The notes beneath the pieces are model-generated. The model did not search any database. It saw only the letters and a list, made by a program, of their open reading frames with translations, and was not told where the DNA came from. From Lentzea indica (lineage in GTDB: Bacteria; Actinomycetota; Actinomycetes; Mycobacteriales; Pseudonocardiaceae): a stretch of DNA of 60,253 bases. Below are positions 44,853 through 54,695 of this stretch, piece by piece. The stretch covers positions 1 to 60,253 of the forward strand of contig NZ_VSRL01000027.1 of assembly GCF_012184385.1 (NCBI RefSeq), given 5' to 3'. Within the stretch, counting starts at the first letter, position 1; the number at the start of each line of letters is the position of its first letter. Both the position numbers and the translations under genes were made by a program.

Positions 44853-46236
44853 CCACGCACAACCAGCAGAACCCGCTTCGCAGCGCGTGCGCACGTTGCT
44901 GATGTGGCTGCTGGTGCCGTTGGCATTGGCCACGATCGTCGGCGCGGCGCTGCTCTACCCGTTCGGGCACGAGCAGAAGACCGGCGCGGACGTCGGGCTG
45001 CACCAGAGACCGGTCCAGGCGGTTGTCACCGGCGTGCAGGAGAACTGCGGCGAGAAGTGCATCGCGGTCAGCGTGCGGATGACCGACGGCGACGCGAGCG
45101 GCCAGAGCATCACCATCCCGAGCCCGCTCGGCCCAGGAGCACCGCGCTTCCAGATCGGCGACGAGGTGGTGCTGTCCTATTCGGGCAGTCAGCCGCAGGC
45201 CGCCGAGTCGTACCAGATCGTCGACTTCCAGCGCGGCTGGTCGCTCGTCGTGCTGGCGCTGCTGTTCGCGGCCGCCGTGCTGCTGCTCGGACGATGGCAG
45301 GGCCTCGCGGCGCTGGGCGCGTTGCTGCTGAGCTTCGTGGTGCTGGTGCTGTTCGTCATGCCGTCGATCCTGGCCGGCGAGAACCCCCTGCTCGTGGCGG
45401 TGGCCGGCGCCGGGCTGATCATGTTCGTGGTGCTGTACCTGACGCACGGCCTGTCCGCGAGAACGTCGACAGCCGTGCTCGGGACGTTGGTCAGCCTCGC
45501 GCTGATCGGCGTGCTCGGGGCGTTGTTCTCGGTGGCGTCCAAGCTGACCGGGCTCGACGAGGACACGATCAACCTCGTCACCGTGCTCGGTACCGACATC
45601 GACACGCGCGGACTGCTGCTCGCGGGCACGCTCATCGGCGCGTTGGGTGTCCTCGACGACGTGACGGTCACGCAGACCAGCGCGGTGTGGGAGCTGCGCC
45701 GCGCCAACGACAAGCTGACGTGGCGCGAGCTCTTCGCGGCGGGCTCGCGGATCGGGCGCGACCACATGTCGTCCGTGGTGAACACGCTCGTGATGGCTTA
45801 CGCCGGTGCGGCGCTGCCGTTGCTGCTGGCGATCTCGCTGGCCGGGCGGTCGATGGGCGAGATCCTGACCGCGCAGCAGATCGCGCAGGAGATCGTGCGC
45901 ACACTGGTCGGCAGCATCGGACTGGTCGCCGCGGTGCCGGTGACGACGGCGCTGGCCGCACTTGTCGCCGTACGCCAAGAGGTCGCCCCCGCCTCCGCCG
46001 CAGAGCCTTCGGAACCCGAACCGGAACCCGAGCCTGAGCCTGAGCAGAAGACCGTGAAGCGCGCGAAGCCAGAGAGTCCGGACCAGCCGCGGCGGGCCAG
46101 GATCGAGGGCGACCTCTTCATCGGCTACGACCCCGACAAGGGGCCGTGGGAGCGTCCTAGCCGGCCAAGAGCACGAAGAGCAGCGCCAGCGAGCCAGGCA
46201 CCACCTGCACGAAGAAGATCTTCCGGCTCGCCGTGA
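44821..46236 (+). CDS. YibE/F family membrane protein
   Basis: A 471-residue membrane protein. A His-rich cytoplasmic N-terminus (GHGHGHSH) precedes the first helix; an extracytoplasmic OB-like segment with two Cys (ENCGEKC) follows. About seven helices form the YibE/F core: LFVMPSILAGENPLLVAV, LGVLDDVTVTQTSAV and HMSSVVNTLVMAYAGAALPLL. The tail is Glu/Pro- and Arg-rich. The final 80 bases overlap the convergent DUF1304 gene; an in-frame stop would come earlier (TAG 46158-46160) after a one-base shift, so the tail may be affected by an indel. Confidence 0.86.
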   Translation: MSRVGHGHGHSHAQPAEPASQRVRTLLMWLLVPLALATIVGAALLYPFGHEQKTGADVGLHQRPVQAVVTGVQENCGEKCIAVSVRMTDGDASGQSITIPSPLGPGAPRFQIGDEVVLSYSGSQPQAAESYQIVDFQRGWSLVVLALLFAAAVLLLGRWQGLAALGALLLSFVVLVLFVMPSILAGENPLLVAVAGAGLIMFVVLYLTHGLSARTSTAVLGTLVSLALIGVLGALFSVASKLTGLDEDTINLVTVLGTDIDTRGLLLAGTLIGALGVLDDVTVTQTSAVWELRRANDKLTWRELFAAGSRIGRDHMSSVVNTLVMAYAGAALPLLLAISLAGRSMGEILTAQQIAQEIVRTLVGSIGLVAAVPVTTALAALVAVRQEVAPASAAEPSEPEPEPEPEPEQKTVKRAKPESPDQPRRARIEGDLFIGYDPDKGPWERPSRPRARRAAPASQAPPARRRSSGSP

Positions 46237-46510
46237 ACGTGCCGTAGATGCCTGCGACGATCACGAACACCGTGAAGAGCACGGACGCGCCGAAGTCCTG
46301 GCGGATCAACGCGTAGATCAGGCCTGCCGCGAGGAAGCCGTTGTACAGACCCTGGTTCGCGGCGAGAGCCTTCGATGCCTCCGCGAACTCCGGCGTGAGG
46401 CCGAACGCCTTCTGACCGCGCGGTGTCGTCCAGAGGAACATCTCCAGCACCACGATGTAGAGGTGAATCAGCGCCACGAGGGCGATCAGGATGTTGGCGA
46501 TAACCTGCAC
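46157..46510 (-). CDS. DUF1304 membrane protein
   Basis: A 117-residue membrane protein with four helices. Diagnostic residues of DUF1304 are the early HLYIVVLEMFLWTTPRG, FGLTPEFA, then LAANQGLYNGFLAAGL and FVIVAGIYGTFTASRK. Function unknown. GTG 46510 has GGAGG six bases upstream. It overlaps the 3' end of the convergent YibE/F gene. Confidence 0.88.
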   Translation of the reverse strand: MQVIANILIALVALIHLYIVVLEMFLWTTPRGQKAFGLTPEFAEASKALAANQGLYNGFLAAGLIYALIRQDFGASVLFTVFVIVAGIYGTFTASRKIFFVQVVPGSLALLFVLLAG

Positions 46511-46555
46511 TTGGGTCCTCCTCGGTACTGACACGCCCGGTGAGACAATAGAGCA

Positions 46556-47391
46556 GTGGGAAGACAGCGGCCCGACACAGAGGCGATCACCGAGTCGATC
46601 GACTCCGGCGTCGCCGAACTGGTTCCCGACCTCGGTGGACGGAACTCGTGGACGTTGCGGGTCAACGGAACCCCACAGTCGCATGTGGACCTGGACGACC
46701 CGGCCTATCTGGAGTTCGAGTACGTCCGCCGACTGGGTCACATCGTCGATCTCACCGCGCCTTCGCGTGTCCTCCACCTCGGTGGTGGCGCTCTCACGCT
46801 AGCGCGCTACGTCTCGGTCCTCCTGCCTCGGGCGCTCAGCAGGTGGCCGAGATCGACGCCGGGTTGATCGCGTTCATCCGCCGCGAGCTCCCTCCGCCCC
46901 CTCGGGTGAAGATCACCACCGGTGACGCACGTGCCGTGCTCGTGAAGGCACGCCCCGGCTCGTTCGACCTGATCGTCTCGGACTGCTTCGCCGGGGCACG
47001 CACGCCGGCGCACCTGACGTCGGTCGAGTATGTGCGGCAGGCGTCCGCGGCGCTGGCTGAGGACGGGATCTACGCGGCGAACATCGGGGACGGGAACGGG
47101 CTGCAGTTCGCCCGTGCCCAGTGCGCGACCGTGCGCGCGGTGTTCGAACACGTCTGCGTGCTCGCCGAACCAGGGGTGTTCCGTGGCCGGCGGTTCGGGA
47201 ACTTCGTGATCTTCGCGTCGCACAACGGGCTGCCGCTGCAGCAGCTGACCCGCGCCACGTCCGGGGACCCGTTCCCCGGACGCGTCGAGCACGGCACGGG
47301 GCTGACGAAGTTCATCGGTGGTGCACCGGTCACCACCGATGTGACAGCGATCCTCTCCCCCGAGCCGCCGTCCGGCCTCTGGGGCACGTGA
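46556..47391 (+). CDS. Spermidine-synthase-like methyltransferase-fold protein, frameshifted
   Basis: About 278 residues when one missing base is restored. First frame (46556 to about 46825): LGGRNSWTLRVNG, DDPAYLEFEYVRRLGHI and RVLHLGGGALTLARYV, the binding loop of spermidine synthases. Second frame (to 47391): QQVAEIDAGLIAFIRR, ITTGDARAVL and FDLIVSDCFAGAR, then GDGNGLQFARAQ. The shift lies at about 46806-46840. Family members without an MFS domain are common in actinobacteria and need not make spermidine. GTG 46556 lies about eight bases after GACAAT, suggesting a leaderless start. Confidence 0.82.
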
Positions 47392-47398
47392 CGCCGGC

Positions 47399-48028
47399 TC
47401 AGTCCAGCGAGGTCACGAACTTCGACACGGCGTCCGGATGGAGCTTCTGCGCCATGCGGCCCGCCGGTGCCAGCGACCCGAGCCGGTACAGCGGGCGATC
47501 CGCCGCCGCCAGTCCCCGCGCCTCGGCCCGCAGCTGAGCCACGAGCAGCTCCGAGAACACCAGGCCAGGCGTGTCACCACGGGCCGCGAGGGCGTCGGCG
47601 AGCCGGCGCAGCTGGTAGATGCCCAGCTCACGGCCGCCGGTGCCCGCGTACATCGACAGGGCGACGTTGATCGCCTTCTTGCCGCCGCGCACGAACAGCC
47701 CGACGGTCCTGGCGCCGCGCAGGTCGGTGACCAGCAGGTCCAGGGCGTCGGCGGTGGCCAGGTCGACCTTGCGCGTGCCGAACGCGCGGACGAAGACGGA
47801 CGTGCCCTCCAGCCACACCGTGCGGCGGGCCTCGGACATCGCCAGCAAGATCACCGGCAGGGACACGATCAGGAACGCGATGATGCCGCCCCAGCGGCCG
47901 CCGAAGAATCCGATGATCGCGCCGAAGGCCAGGGCGACCATGAGGCCGCCGATCGCCACCATCCGCGCGCGCTTGCGGACCGTCGTCTTGTCCAGCAGAT
48001 CGAGAGGGAGCTTGTCGTCGGAGCTCAC
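47399..48028 (-). CDS. Membrane protein of unknown function
   Basis: A 209-residue protein with two adjacent transmembrane helices (about residues 23-42 and 47-64; IGGLMVALAFGAIIGFFGG and IIAFLIVSLPVILLA) followed by a cytoplasmic domain of about 140 residues (VDLATADALDLLVTD, YAGTGGRELGIYQLRRLADAL). I do not recognise the family. GTG 48028 overlaps the hisS stop by four bases, so it is co-translated with hisS. Confidence 0.65.
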   Translation of the reverse strand: MSSDDKLPLDLLDKTTVRKRARMVAIGGLMVALAFGAIIGFFGGRWGGIIAFLIVSLPVILLAMSEARRTVWLEGTSVFVRAFGTRKVDLATADALDLLVTDLRGARTVGLFVRGGKKAINVALSMYAGTGGRELGIYQLRRLADALAARGDTPGLVFSELLVAQLRAEARGLAAADRPLYRLGSLAPAGRMAQKLHPDAVSKFVTSLD

Positions 48029-49373
48029 GAGGTCTCTCGCACCGCCTCGGCCACTGCGCCGCCCACGTCCGATGCCAGCGCCTCGGCACCACCCGGCACA
48101 TCGGCCACGAGGTCGCGCGCGTCAGGCCTCAGGGACTTGCGCACCGCTTCGACCACGTCAGCGAGCGCCACCGACACCTGCGCACCCGTGGCGAGGGTCT
48201 TCAAGCCGATGTTGCCGGCCTCGAGGTCGCGCTCGCCGAGCACGAGAGCGAGCTTCGCGCCGGACTTGTCGGCGGCCTTGAAGCCCGCCTTCATCGACCG
48301 GCCGCCGTAGACGAGGTCCGTCCGCACGCCGGCGGCACGCAGCTCACCGGCGATCGCGACCAGACGGGCCCGCGCGGCCTCGCCAGCGGCACGCCGATCA
48401 CGTCGACCCGGCTGAACTCCGGCAGCACGCCCTCGGCCTGGGCCGCGAGCAGCGCACGGTCGACACCGAGGCCGTAACCGACGCCGGAGAGCTCCTGGCC
48501 GCCGAGCTGGGCCATCAGGCCGTCGTAGCGACCGCCGCCGCCGATGCCCGACTGGGCGCCGAGGCCGTCGTGGACGAACTCGAACGTCGTCTTCGTGTAG
48601 TAGTCGAGGCCGCGGACCATGCGCGGATTCTCGACGAACTTCACGCCCAGCTCAGTCAAGTACGCCTTGACGAGCTCGTAGTGCGCGCGGCAGTCGTCGC
48701 ACAGGTGGTCCACCATCAGCGGCGCCTCGGCGACGAGCTCGCGCACCTCGGGGCGCTTGTCGTCGAGCACCCGCAGCGGGTTCAGCTCGGCGCGCTGGCG
48801 GGTCGGTTCGTCGAGCGGCAGCTTCGCGAGGAACGCCTGCAGCAACGCGCGGTAGGCGGGACGGCAGTTCGCGTCGCCCAGCGAGGTGATCTCCAGGCGG
48901 TAGCCGGTCAGGCCCAGCGCGCGGAACCCGGCGTCACCGACCGCGATGACCTCGGCGTCGAGCGCGGGGTCGTCGATGCCGATCGCCTCGATGCCGACCT
49001 GGTGGAACTGACGGTACCGGCCGGCCTGCGGCGCCTCGGCGCGGAAGAACTGACCCGCGTAGAAGAGCTTCACCGGCAACGAGCCGCGGTCGAGGCTGTG
49101 CTCGATCACGGCCCGCATCACGCCCGCGGTGCCCTCCGGGCGCAGCGTGATGGAACGGTCGCCGCGGTCGAGGAAGGAGTACATCTCCTTCGACACGACG
49201 TCGGTGGACTCGCCGACACCGCGCGCGAACAGCGCCGTGTCCTCGAAGACCGGCAGCTCGACGTAGCCGTAGCCGGCGAGCTCGGCGGCACGGGTCAGCG
49301 TCGACCGAACGTGCAGAAACGCGGCGGAAGTCGGCGGGATGTAGTCGGGAACGCCTTTGGGTGCGGAAAACAC
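48025..49373 (-). CDS. hisS: Histidyl-tRNA synthetase (frameshifted in this sequence)
   Basis: Class II synthetase charging tRNA-His. The N-terminal frame (48291-49373) has [17 protein letters not shown], the histidine-binding [12 protein letters not shown] and [14 protein letters not shown]; it ends in non-homologous residues after RVDVIGVPL. The C-terminal anticodon-binding domain ([21 protein letters not shown]) continues in the frame ending at 48025. One missing G at 48383-48384 (CTGGCGAG for CTGGGCGAG) restores a protein of about 449 residues. GTG 49373. Because hisS is normally essential and single-copy, the frameshift is probably a sequencing error. Confidence 0.93.
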
Positions 49374-49378
49374 GTCTC

Positions 49379-50074
49379 TCAGAGTCCTCGGTGCGGGGCG
49401 GCCGGAGCGTCCTGCAGCTGAAGCAGGTAGGGGTTCGTCGCACGCTCGCGGCCAATGGTCGTCGTCGGGCCGTGGCCGGGCAGCACCACCGTGTCGTCGG
49501 GCAAGGTCATGACCTTGTTCTGCAGAGACGACAACATGCGCGAGTGGTCACCGCCAGGCAGGTCGGTGCGTCCGATGGAACCGGCGAAGAGCGTGTCACC
49601 CGAGATCACCAGGCGACCCCCTTCCTGCGCGCCGGAGCGGAACATCACCGACCCGCCGGTATGGCCCGGCGTGTGGTCGACGGTGATCTTCAGCCCGGCG
49701 AGGTCGAGATCGGCTCCGTCGGTCAGTTCACGGACCTCGGAGGGCTCGCGCATCTCGAGGTTGCCGCCGAAGAACGCGGCCGACTCGCGGCTGATGCCCT
49801 TGAGCGGGTCGGCGAGCATCTCGACGTCGTCCGGGTGGATGTACGCGGGGATGTCGTTGCCGTCGCAGACGGGGGTGACGGAGAACGTGTGGTCGAAGTG
49901 CCCGTGCGTGAGCAGCACGGCGACCGGTGCGAGCCGGTGCTTGCGCAACGCCTGCTCGATCGGCTCGACCGCGTCCTGACCGGGATCGATGATCACGCAG
50001 GGCTCGCCCTCACCGGCTGCCAGGACGAAGCAGTTCGCCTGGAGCGCACCGGTGGGGAACCCGATCACGAGCAC
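49379..50074 (-). CDS. MBL-fold metallo-hydrolase (glyoxalase II-like)
   Basis: A 231-residue zinc hydrolase. Motif THGHFDH binds the metals, with further ligands in [18 protein letters not shown] and PGHGP. The family includes glyoxalase II and related thioesterases. The gene lies directly upstream of hisS (five bases), an arrangement I recall from actinobacteria. GTG 50074 has AGGGAGG about eight bases upstream; the much longer open frame extending to 51118 is antisense to the PPIase gene and is rejected. Confidence 0.9.
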   Translation of the reverse strand: MLVIGFPTGALQANCFVLAAGEGEPCVIIDPGQDAVEPIEQALRKHRLAPVAVLLTHGHFDHTFSVTPVCDGNDIPAYIHPDDVEMLADPLKGISRESAAFFGGNLEMREPSEVRELTDGADLDLAGLKITVDHTPGHTGGSVMFRSGAQEGGRLVISGDTLFAGSIGRTDLPGGDHSRMLSSLQNKVMTLPDDTVVLPGHGPTTTIGRERATNPYLLQLQDAPAAPHRGL

Positions 50075-50188
50075 GAAAATGACCTCCCTGTTCAACGACA
50101 GCCTAACCACCACACAAAGCTCATATGCCCAGGCCCTAGACTGCCCAGCCGACCGCCCTATTCGCATGAGTCCCTGGGGAGGGAGCAC

Positions 50189-51043
50189 GTGCCCACCAAC
50201 GAGCAGCGACGCGCGGCAGCCAAGCGCAAGCTTGAGCGTCAGATGGTGTACCGCCAGGAGCGGGCCAAGAAGCGTCGTATCATCGCCGTCGTCTCGACGG
50301 TAGTCGTTGTTGCGCTCGTCGGAGGTGGTGTGTGGTTCCTCGCGACTCACGACTTCGGCAACGGTGACGCCGCCGCCTCGGAGACTCCCAAGCAGGAGGC
50401 CGTGGACAAGGCGGAGAAGATCCCCACCGAGATGCACCAGATTCCGAAGCGCCCGCAGGCGTTGCCGGAGAAGGTGAACTGTGAATACACCAAGGGCCAG
50501 GAGCCGGCGGCCAAGGAGAACACGCCGCCCGCGAACGGCGAGCAGTCCGCCACCGGCACGGTCGGCGTCACGCTCGGCACCTCGATCGGCGACCTGAAGT
50601 TCAACCTGGACCGCTCGCTCGCGCCCTGCACGGTGAACAACTTCGTGAACCTGGCGAAGCAGAAGTACTTCGACAACACCACCTGCCACCGCCTCGTGGT
50701 GACCGGCATCCAGGTCCTGCAGTGCGGCGACCCCGGCGGCAACGGCATGGGCGGCCCCGGCTACTCGTTCAAGGACGAGGTCTACCCGGAGCTGACCTAC
50801 GGCCGCGGTGTGCTCGCCATGGCGAACTCGGGCCCGGACACCAACGGCTCGCAGTTCTTCATCGTCTACGGCGACGGCGCGAACCTGCAGCCGAAGTACA
50901 CGATCTTCGGCACGGTCGACGGTGAGTCGCTGAAGAAGATCGACGAGGTCGCGAAGACCGGAACGATCTCGCAGCAGCCCGGTCAGGGTGACGGCAAGCC
51001 CAAGACGCCGGTCGACATCAAGTCGGCGCTGGTCGCGAACTAA
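50189..51043 (+). CDS. Membrane-anchored cyclophilin-type peptidyl-prolyl isomerase
   Basis: A 284-residue protein. A charged cytoplasmic N-terminus (RRAAAKRKLERQMVYRQERAKKRR) is followed by one helix (about residues 31-50) and a linker. The cyclophilin domain has NNFVNLAKQKYFDNTTCHR, GGPGYSFKDE, ANSGPDTNGSQFFI and TIFGTV. It accelerates proline isomerisation in exported proteins. GTG 50189 has GGGAGGGAG just upstream. It is divergent from the MBL-hisS operon and ends at a strong terminator. Confidence 0.93.
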   Translation: MPTNEQRRAAAKRKLERQMVYRQERAKKRRIIAVVSTVVVVALVGGGVWFLATHDFGNGDAAASETPKQEAVDKAEKIPTEMHQIPKRPQALPEKVNCEYTKGQEPAAKENTPPANGEQSATGTVGVTLGTSIGDLKFNLDRSLAPCTVNNFVNLAKQKYFDNTTCHRLVVTGIQVLQCGDPGGNGMGGPGYSFKDEVYPELTYGRGVLAMANSGPDTNGSQFFIVYGDGANLQPKYTIFGTVDGESLKKIDEVAKTGTISQQPGQGDGKPKTPVDIKSALVAN

Positions 51044-51070
51044 CCCAGCCCGAACTGACACAGCACAGCG

Positions 51071-51106
51071 AAACAGCCCCCGGGACGACTGCTCCGGGGG
51101 CTGTTT
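51071..51106 (+). terminator. Rho-independent terminator after the PPIase gene
   Basis: Arms AAACAGCCCCCGG (51071-51083) and CCGGGGGCTGTTT (51094-51106) form a 13-bp stem with a 10-base loop, followed by TT. It starts 28 bases after the stop. Confidence 0.88.
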
Positions 51107-51110
51107 TGGT

Positions 51111-51153
51111 GTCTGCAAGTACCACCAACAGCGAGTTGGTAGTACTTGCAGAC
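51111..51153. repeat. 19-bp inverted repeat between convergent genes
   Basis: GTCTGCAAGTACCACCAAC (51111-51129) and GTTGGTAGTACTTGCAGAC (51135-51153) pair with one mismatch around a 5-base loop. It directly follows the PPIase terminator and lies five bases beyond the relA stop. No T-tract follows on the relA strand. It could be the relA terminator, a DNA site or a decayed mobile repeat. Confidence 0.65.
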
Positions 51154-51158
51154 GTCGG

Positions 51159-53450
51159 TTACGAAGCCGAGGTCACGCGGTAGACGTCGTAGACGCCCTC
51201 CACGCTGCGCACGGCCTTGAGCACGTGGCCCAGGTGCTTCGGGTCGCCCATCTCGAACGAGAACCGGCTGACGGCCACGCGGTCCCGCGACGTCGTCACC
51301 GACGCCGACAGGATGTTCACGCGCTCGTCGGCCAGCACCTTCGTGACGTCCGACAGCAGCCGGTGCCGGTCGAGCGCCTCGACCTGGATGGCGACCAGGA
51401 AGACGCTGGAGGCCGACGGAGCCCACTCGACGTCGAGGAGGCGTTCCGGCGACTTCAGCAGCTCGTCCGCGTTCGTGCAGTCGGTGCGGTGCACGGACAC
51501 GCCGCCGCCCCGCGTAACGAAGCCGAGGATGTCGTCGCCAGGCACCGGAGTGCAGCAGCGGGCGAGCTTGACCCACACGTCCCCCGCGTCCTTGACGATC
51601 ACGCCCGCGTCGCCGGTGGGGCGGCGCCTCGTGACCGTGGACGGGGTGGCGCGGTCGGCCAGCTCCTCCTCGGCGTGGTCCACGCCGCCGAGCTGGGCCA
51701 CGAGGCGTTGCACGACGTGACGGGCCGAGGTGTGTCCCTCGCCGACCGCCGCGTACAGCGCGCTCATGTCCGGGTAGTGCAGCTCCTTCGCCAGTGCCTG
51801 CATCGAGTCGACGCTGACCAGGCGCTGGATCGGCAGCCCGACGCGCCGGACCTCCTTGGTGATCGCGTCCTTGCCCTGCTCGATCGCCTCTTCCTTGCGC
51901 TCCTTGGCGAACCACTGCTTGATCTTCGCTTTGGCGCGCGGTGACGCGACGAAGCTCAACCAGTCGCGGGACGGGCCCGCGCCCTCCGCCTTGGAAGTGA
52001 AGATCTCGACGACCTCGCCGTTCTCGAGCTTGCGTTCGAGAGCGACCAGACGACCGTTCACGCGTGCGCCGATGCAGCGGTGACCGACCTCGGTGTGCAC
52101 GGAGTAGGCGAAGTCGACCGGCGTGGAGCCCGTCGGCAACGTCTCGACGTCACCCTTCGGCGTGAACACGAAGATCTCGCGCGCGGCGAGGTCCCAGCGC
52201 AGGCCCTCCAGGAACTCACCGGGGTCCGCGGCTTCCCGCTGCCAGTCGAGGAGCTGGCGCATCCACGCCATCTCGTCGATCTCGACGGACTTGCCGTTGT
52301 GCGTGCCCTTGGTCTCCTTGTAGCGCCAGTGCGCCGCGATGCCGTACTCGGCCCGCTGGTGCATCTCCTGCGTGCGGATCTGCACCTCGAGAGGCTTGCC
52401 GTCCGGACCGATCACGGTCGTGTGCAGCGACTGGTAGACGCCGAACCGCGGCTGCGCGATGTAGTCCTTGAACCGGCCGGGCATCGGCTGCCAGGCCGCG
52501 TGGACGACACCCATGGCCGCGTAGCAGTCGCGCACCTCGTCGACCAGGATCCGCACACCCACCAGATCGTGGATGTCGTCGAAGTCCCTGCCGCGGACGA
52601 TCATCTTCTGGTTGATCGAGTAGTAGTGCTTCGGCCGGCCCTCGACCTTCGCGACGATCCGCGCACTCTCCAGCTGACCGTTCAGCTCCTCGACGACGGT
52701 CCGCAGGTACGTGTCACGACTCGGCGCGCGCTTCGCGACCAGGCGCACGATCTCGTCGTACTTCTTCGGCTGCAGGATCGCGAACGCGAGGTCCTCCAGC
52801 TCCCACTTGACGGTCGCCATGCCCAGGCGGTGGGCCAGCGGCGCGAGCACTTCGAGCGTTTCGCGGGCCTTGCGGGCCTGCTTCTCCGGCGGCAGGAACC
52901 GCATGGTGCGCATGTTGTGCAGCCGGTCGGCGAGCTTGATGACCAGGACCCGCGGGTCCTTCGCCATCGCGATGACCATCTTGCGGATGGTCTCGGCCTC
53001 GGCCGCTGCCCCCAGCTTGACCTTGTCGAGCTTCGTGACGCCGTCGACGAGACGAGCAACTTCCTCGCCGAAGTCGTCCTTCAGCTGCCCCAGTGAGTAA
53101 TCGGTGTCTTCCACGGTGTCGTGCAGCAGCGCGGCCACCAGCGTCGTGGTGTCCATGCCCAGCTCGGCGAGGATCGTCGACACGGCGAGCGGGTGCGTGA
53201 TGTACGGATCGCCGGACTTGCGGCGCTGCGGGCGGTGCTTCTCCTCGGCGACGTCGTATGCGTGCTGCAGAAGCGCCAGATCGGCCTTGGGATGGAGGTC
53301 ACGGTGCACGGCGGCGAGAGGTTCGAGGACCTGCTTCACCGGGGCCGCACGTTGGGCGGTGATGCGCCGCGCAAGGCGGGCGCGCACACGCCGGGTAGCC
53401 GACGGTTGAACAACCGTCGCAGCGGGTTCGGTGTCTTGACTCAACCCCAC
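51159..53450 (-). CDS. relA: Bifunctional (p)ppGpp synthetase/hydrolase
   Basis: A 763-residue Rel enzyme controlling the stringent response. Residues about 50-200 are the HD hydrolase domain ([19 protein letters not shown]). The synthetase domain spans about 250-410 ([36 protein letters not shown]). TGS is at about 440-505 ([22 protein letters not shown]) and the ACT domain at the C-terminus. Both catalytic halves look complete. GTG 53450 is annotated; a TTG at 53444 has better spacing from GAGGAG. This is the normal actinobacterial position near secDF and apt. Confidence 0.96.
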   Translation of the reverse strand: MGLSQDTEPAATVVQPSATRRVRARLARRITAQRAAPVKQVLEPLAAVHRDLHPKADLALLQHAYDVAEEKHRPQRRKSGDPYITHPLAVSTILAELGMDTTTLVAALLHDTVEDTDYSLGQLKDDFGEEVARLVDGVTKLDKVKLGAAAEAETIRKMVIAMAKDPRVLVIKLADRLHNMRTMRFLPPEKQARKARETLEVLAPLAHRLGMATVKWELEDLAFAILQPKKYDEIVRLVAKRAPSRDTYLRTVVEELNGQLESARIVAKVEGRPKHYYSINQKMIVRGRDFDDIHDLVGVRILVDEVRDCYAAMGVVHAAWQPMPGRFKDYIAQPRFGVYQSLHTTVIGPDGKPLEVQIRTQEMHQRAEYGIAAHWRYKETKGTHNGKSVEIDEMAWMRQLLDWQREAADPGEFLEGLRWDLAAREIFVFTPKGDVETLPTGSTPVDFAYSVHTEVGHRCIGARVNGRLVALERKLENGEVVEIFTSKAEGAGPSRDWLSFVASPRAKAKIKQWFAKERKEEAIEQGKDAITKEVRRVGLPIQRLVSVDSMQALAKELHYPDMSALYAAVGEGHTSARHVVQRLVAQLGGVDHAEEELADRATPSTVTRRRPTGDAGVIVKDAGDVWVKLARCCTPVPGDDILGFVTRGGGVSVHRTDCTNADELLKSPERLLDVEWAPSASSVFLVAIQVEALDRHRLLSDVTKVLADERVNILSASVTTSRDRVAVSRFSFEMGDPKHLGHVLKAVRSVEGVYDVYRVTSAS

Positions 53451-53566
53451 GCTCCTCGGGTCTCGCGAGTACCGAGGATAACGCGTTTACGCTGACGAAA
53501 CTTCCGATGGCGCGCTGAGCGGCACAGCTCACACGGTGAACGCCGACCGAACTTTTGCTGGGCCGA

Positions 53567-53785
53567 TCAGGCGACGCTCTCCACGAACGCCCGCCAGGCG
53601 CCGATCGAGAAGGCCAGGACGTCACGGCCAGTGGCCTTCGAGTCACGCACAAGCGCCACAGGGACGGGCATGAACGCGGCATGGGCGGCCGAGCGGGCGG
53701 TAGCCGGGAGCGACACCTCAACGCACGCGCTTTCGATCGTGTCGTTGCTGTAGGAGCTCTTACGCCAGTTCCGCTCGTGGCTCAT
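53567..53785 (-). CDS. DUF397 domain protein
   Basis: A 72-residue protein with the DUF397 pattern: NWRKSSYSNDTIESACVEVS near the start, VALVRDSKATG and AWRAFVESV at the end. DUF397 proteins pair with an XRE-DUF5753 regulator encoded upstream, as here. AAGGA lies eight bases before ATG 53785. It overlaps the regulator gene by 26 bases in another frame, so its expression depends on that message. Confidence 0.88.
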   Translation of the reverse strand: MSHERNWRKSSYSNDTIESACVEVSLPATARSAAHAAFMPVPVALVRDSKATGRDVLAFSIGAWRAFVESVA

Positions 53786-54632
53786 CGAGGTCCTTTCGGA
53801 GTCCGCTGACGTAGTTCGCCAGCAAGCTCCGCGATTGTCCCTCATCCAAGGCGCAGGCATCCAACCACTTGAAGAACTCCCGACTGTCCCTGATGGCGCC
53901 GCCGTCATGGGCGAACACCTGGCCCAGAGCGTTCTCGCTGTAGGCAACGGGCGTGTGCTTCTCGAAGCTGAAGAGCATGCGGGCCGATTGCCTGACAGGA
54001 GCAGCACCAGCCGACATCGGCACGATCCGCAGGATGTGCGTGTTGAAGAGGAGGCGCAGGTACTGCTCCTCCATGAGCCGATCATCGCCGACCCTGAGCT
54101 GCAAGGCGAGTTCGTGCACGTAGAAGAGACACTCCGGAGGATTGTGGCGCCTCAGGACCGCCTGCCGTTCGGTGCGCAGCCGAACACCTTTGTCGATGTC
54201 TTCAGGCGCTACTCGGCCGCCGTCGATGAACAGTGCTCGTGCGTACTGCGGGGTCTGGATGAGCCCCGGGATCGTGTGCACGTCATAGGTCGTGATCTTC
54301 TTGGCTTTCGCCTCAGCCCCGGCGAGCGTGCGGATGTTGTCCGGCACGAGCACCACATATGGGTCGAAGGCGTAGCGGTAGCGCTCGCGGAAGGCCTCGA
54401 AGAAGTTGCTGTCGCGGCCGCAGGTCATCAGGTACTGCACGAGGTCGATCTCGCTCGCGCGCGCCTTGCCGTTCTCGATGTTCGAGACCTTGCTCGGGTC
54501 CCAGCCGAGTTGTTCGGCGAAGGCGAAGCCCGTCAGCCTCGTGTGCTTCTCGCGGAGCCGGCGCAGTTCGTCGCCCAGGTCACGGCTGTAGGCGGTGGAG
54601 GTGATCGCGGTCATTCGTCCGACGGTAGGCAT
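53760..54632 (-). CDS. XRE-family regulator with DUF5753 domain
   Basis: A 290-residue protein. The N-terminal helix-turn-helix is LGDELRRLREKHTRL, FAEQLGWDPSKVSNIENGK. The DUF5753 part includes TYDVHTIPGLIQTPQYARAL, RTERQAVLRR, FYVHELALQLRVGD and VAYSENALGQVF. Such regulators influence development or antibiotic production in actinomycetes with their DUF397 partner (for example the BldB/WhiJ-like systems). ATG 54632 has GGAGGA six bases upstream. Downstream is the overlapping DUF397 gene. Confidence 0.9.
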   Translation of the reverse strand: MPTVGRMTAITSTAYSRDLGDELRRLREKHTRLTGFAFAEQLGWDPSKVSNIENGKARASEIDLVQYLMTCGRDSNFFEAFRERYRYAFDPYVVLVPDNIRTLAGAEAKAKKITTYDVHTIPGLIQTPQYARALFIDGGRVAPEDIDKGVRLRTERQAVLRRHNPPECLFYVHELALQLRVGDDRLMEEQYLRLLFNTHILRIVPMSAGAAPVRQSARMLFSFEKHTPVAYSENALGQVFAHDGGAIRDSREFFKWLDACALDEGQSRSLLANYVSGLRKDLDEPRAELA

Positions 54633-54695
54633 TGACCCTCCTCCACGAACCAGCTCATTCGGGTGAAAACGGCTGCTCGCAGCCCTGGTGTGACG

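Noticed and set aside
47141-47154. GTGTTCGAACAC palindrome resembling part of a LexA box
   Set aside because: It lies inside coding sequence and lacks the TCGAAC-N4-GTTCGA spacing.
51111-51153. tRNA or attachment site at the 19-bp inverted repeat
   Set aside because: It folds as one hairpin with no cloverleaf, CCA end or flanking integrase.
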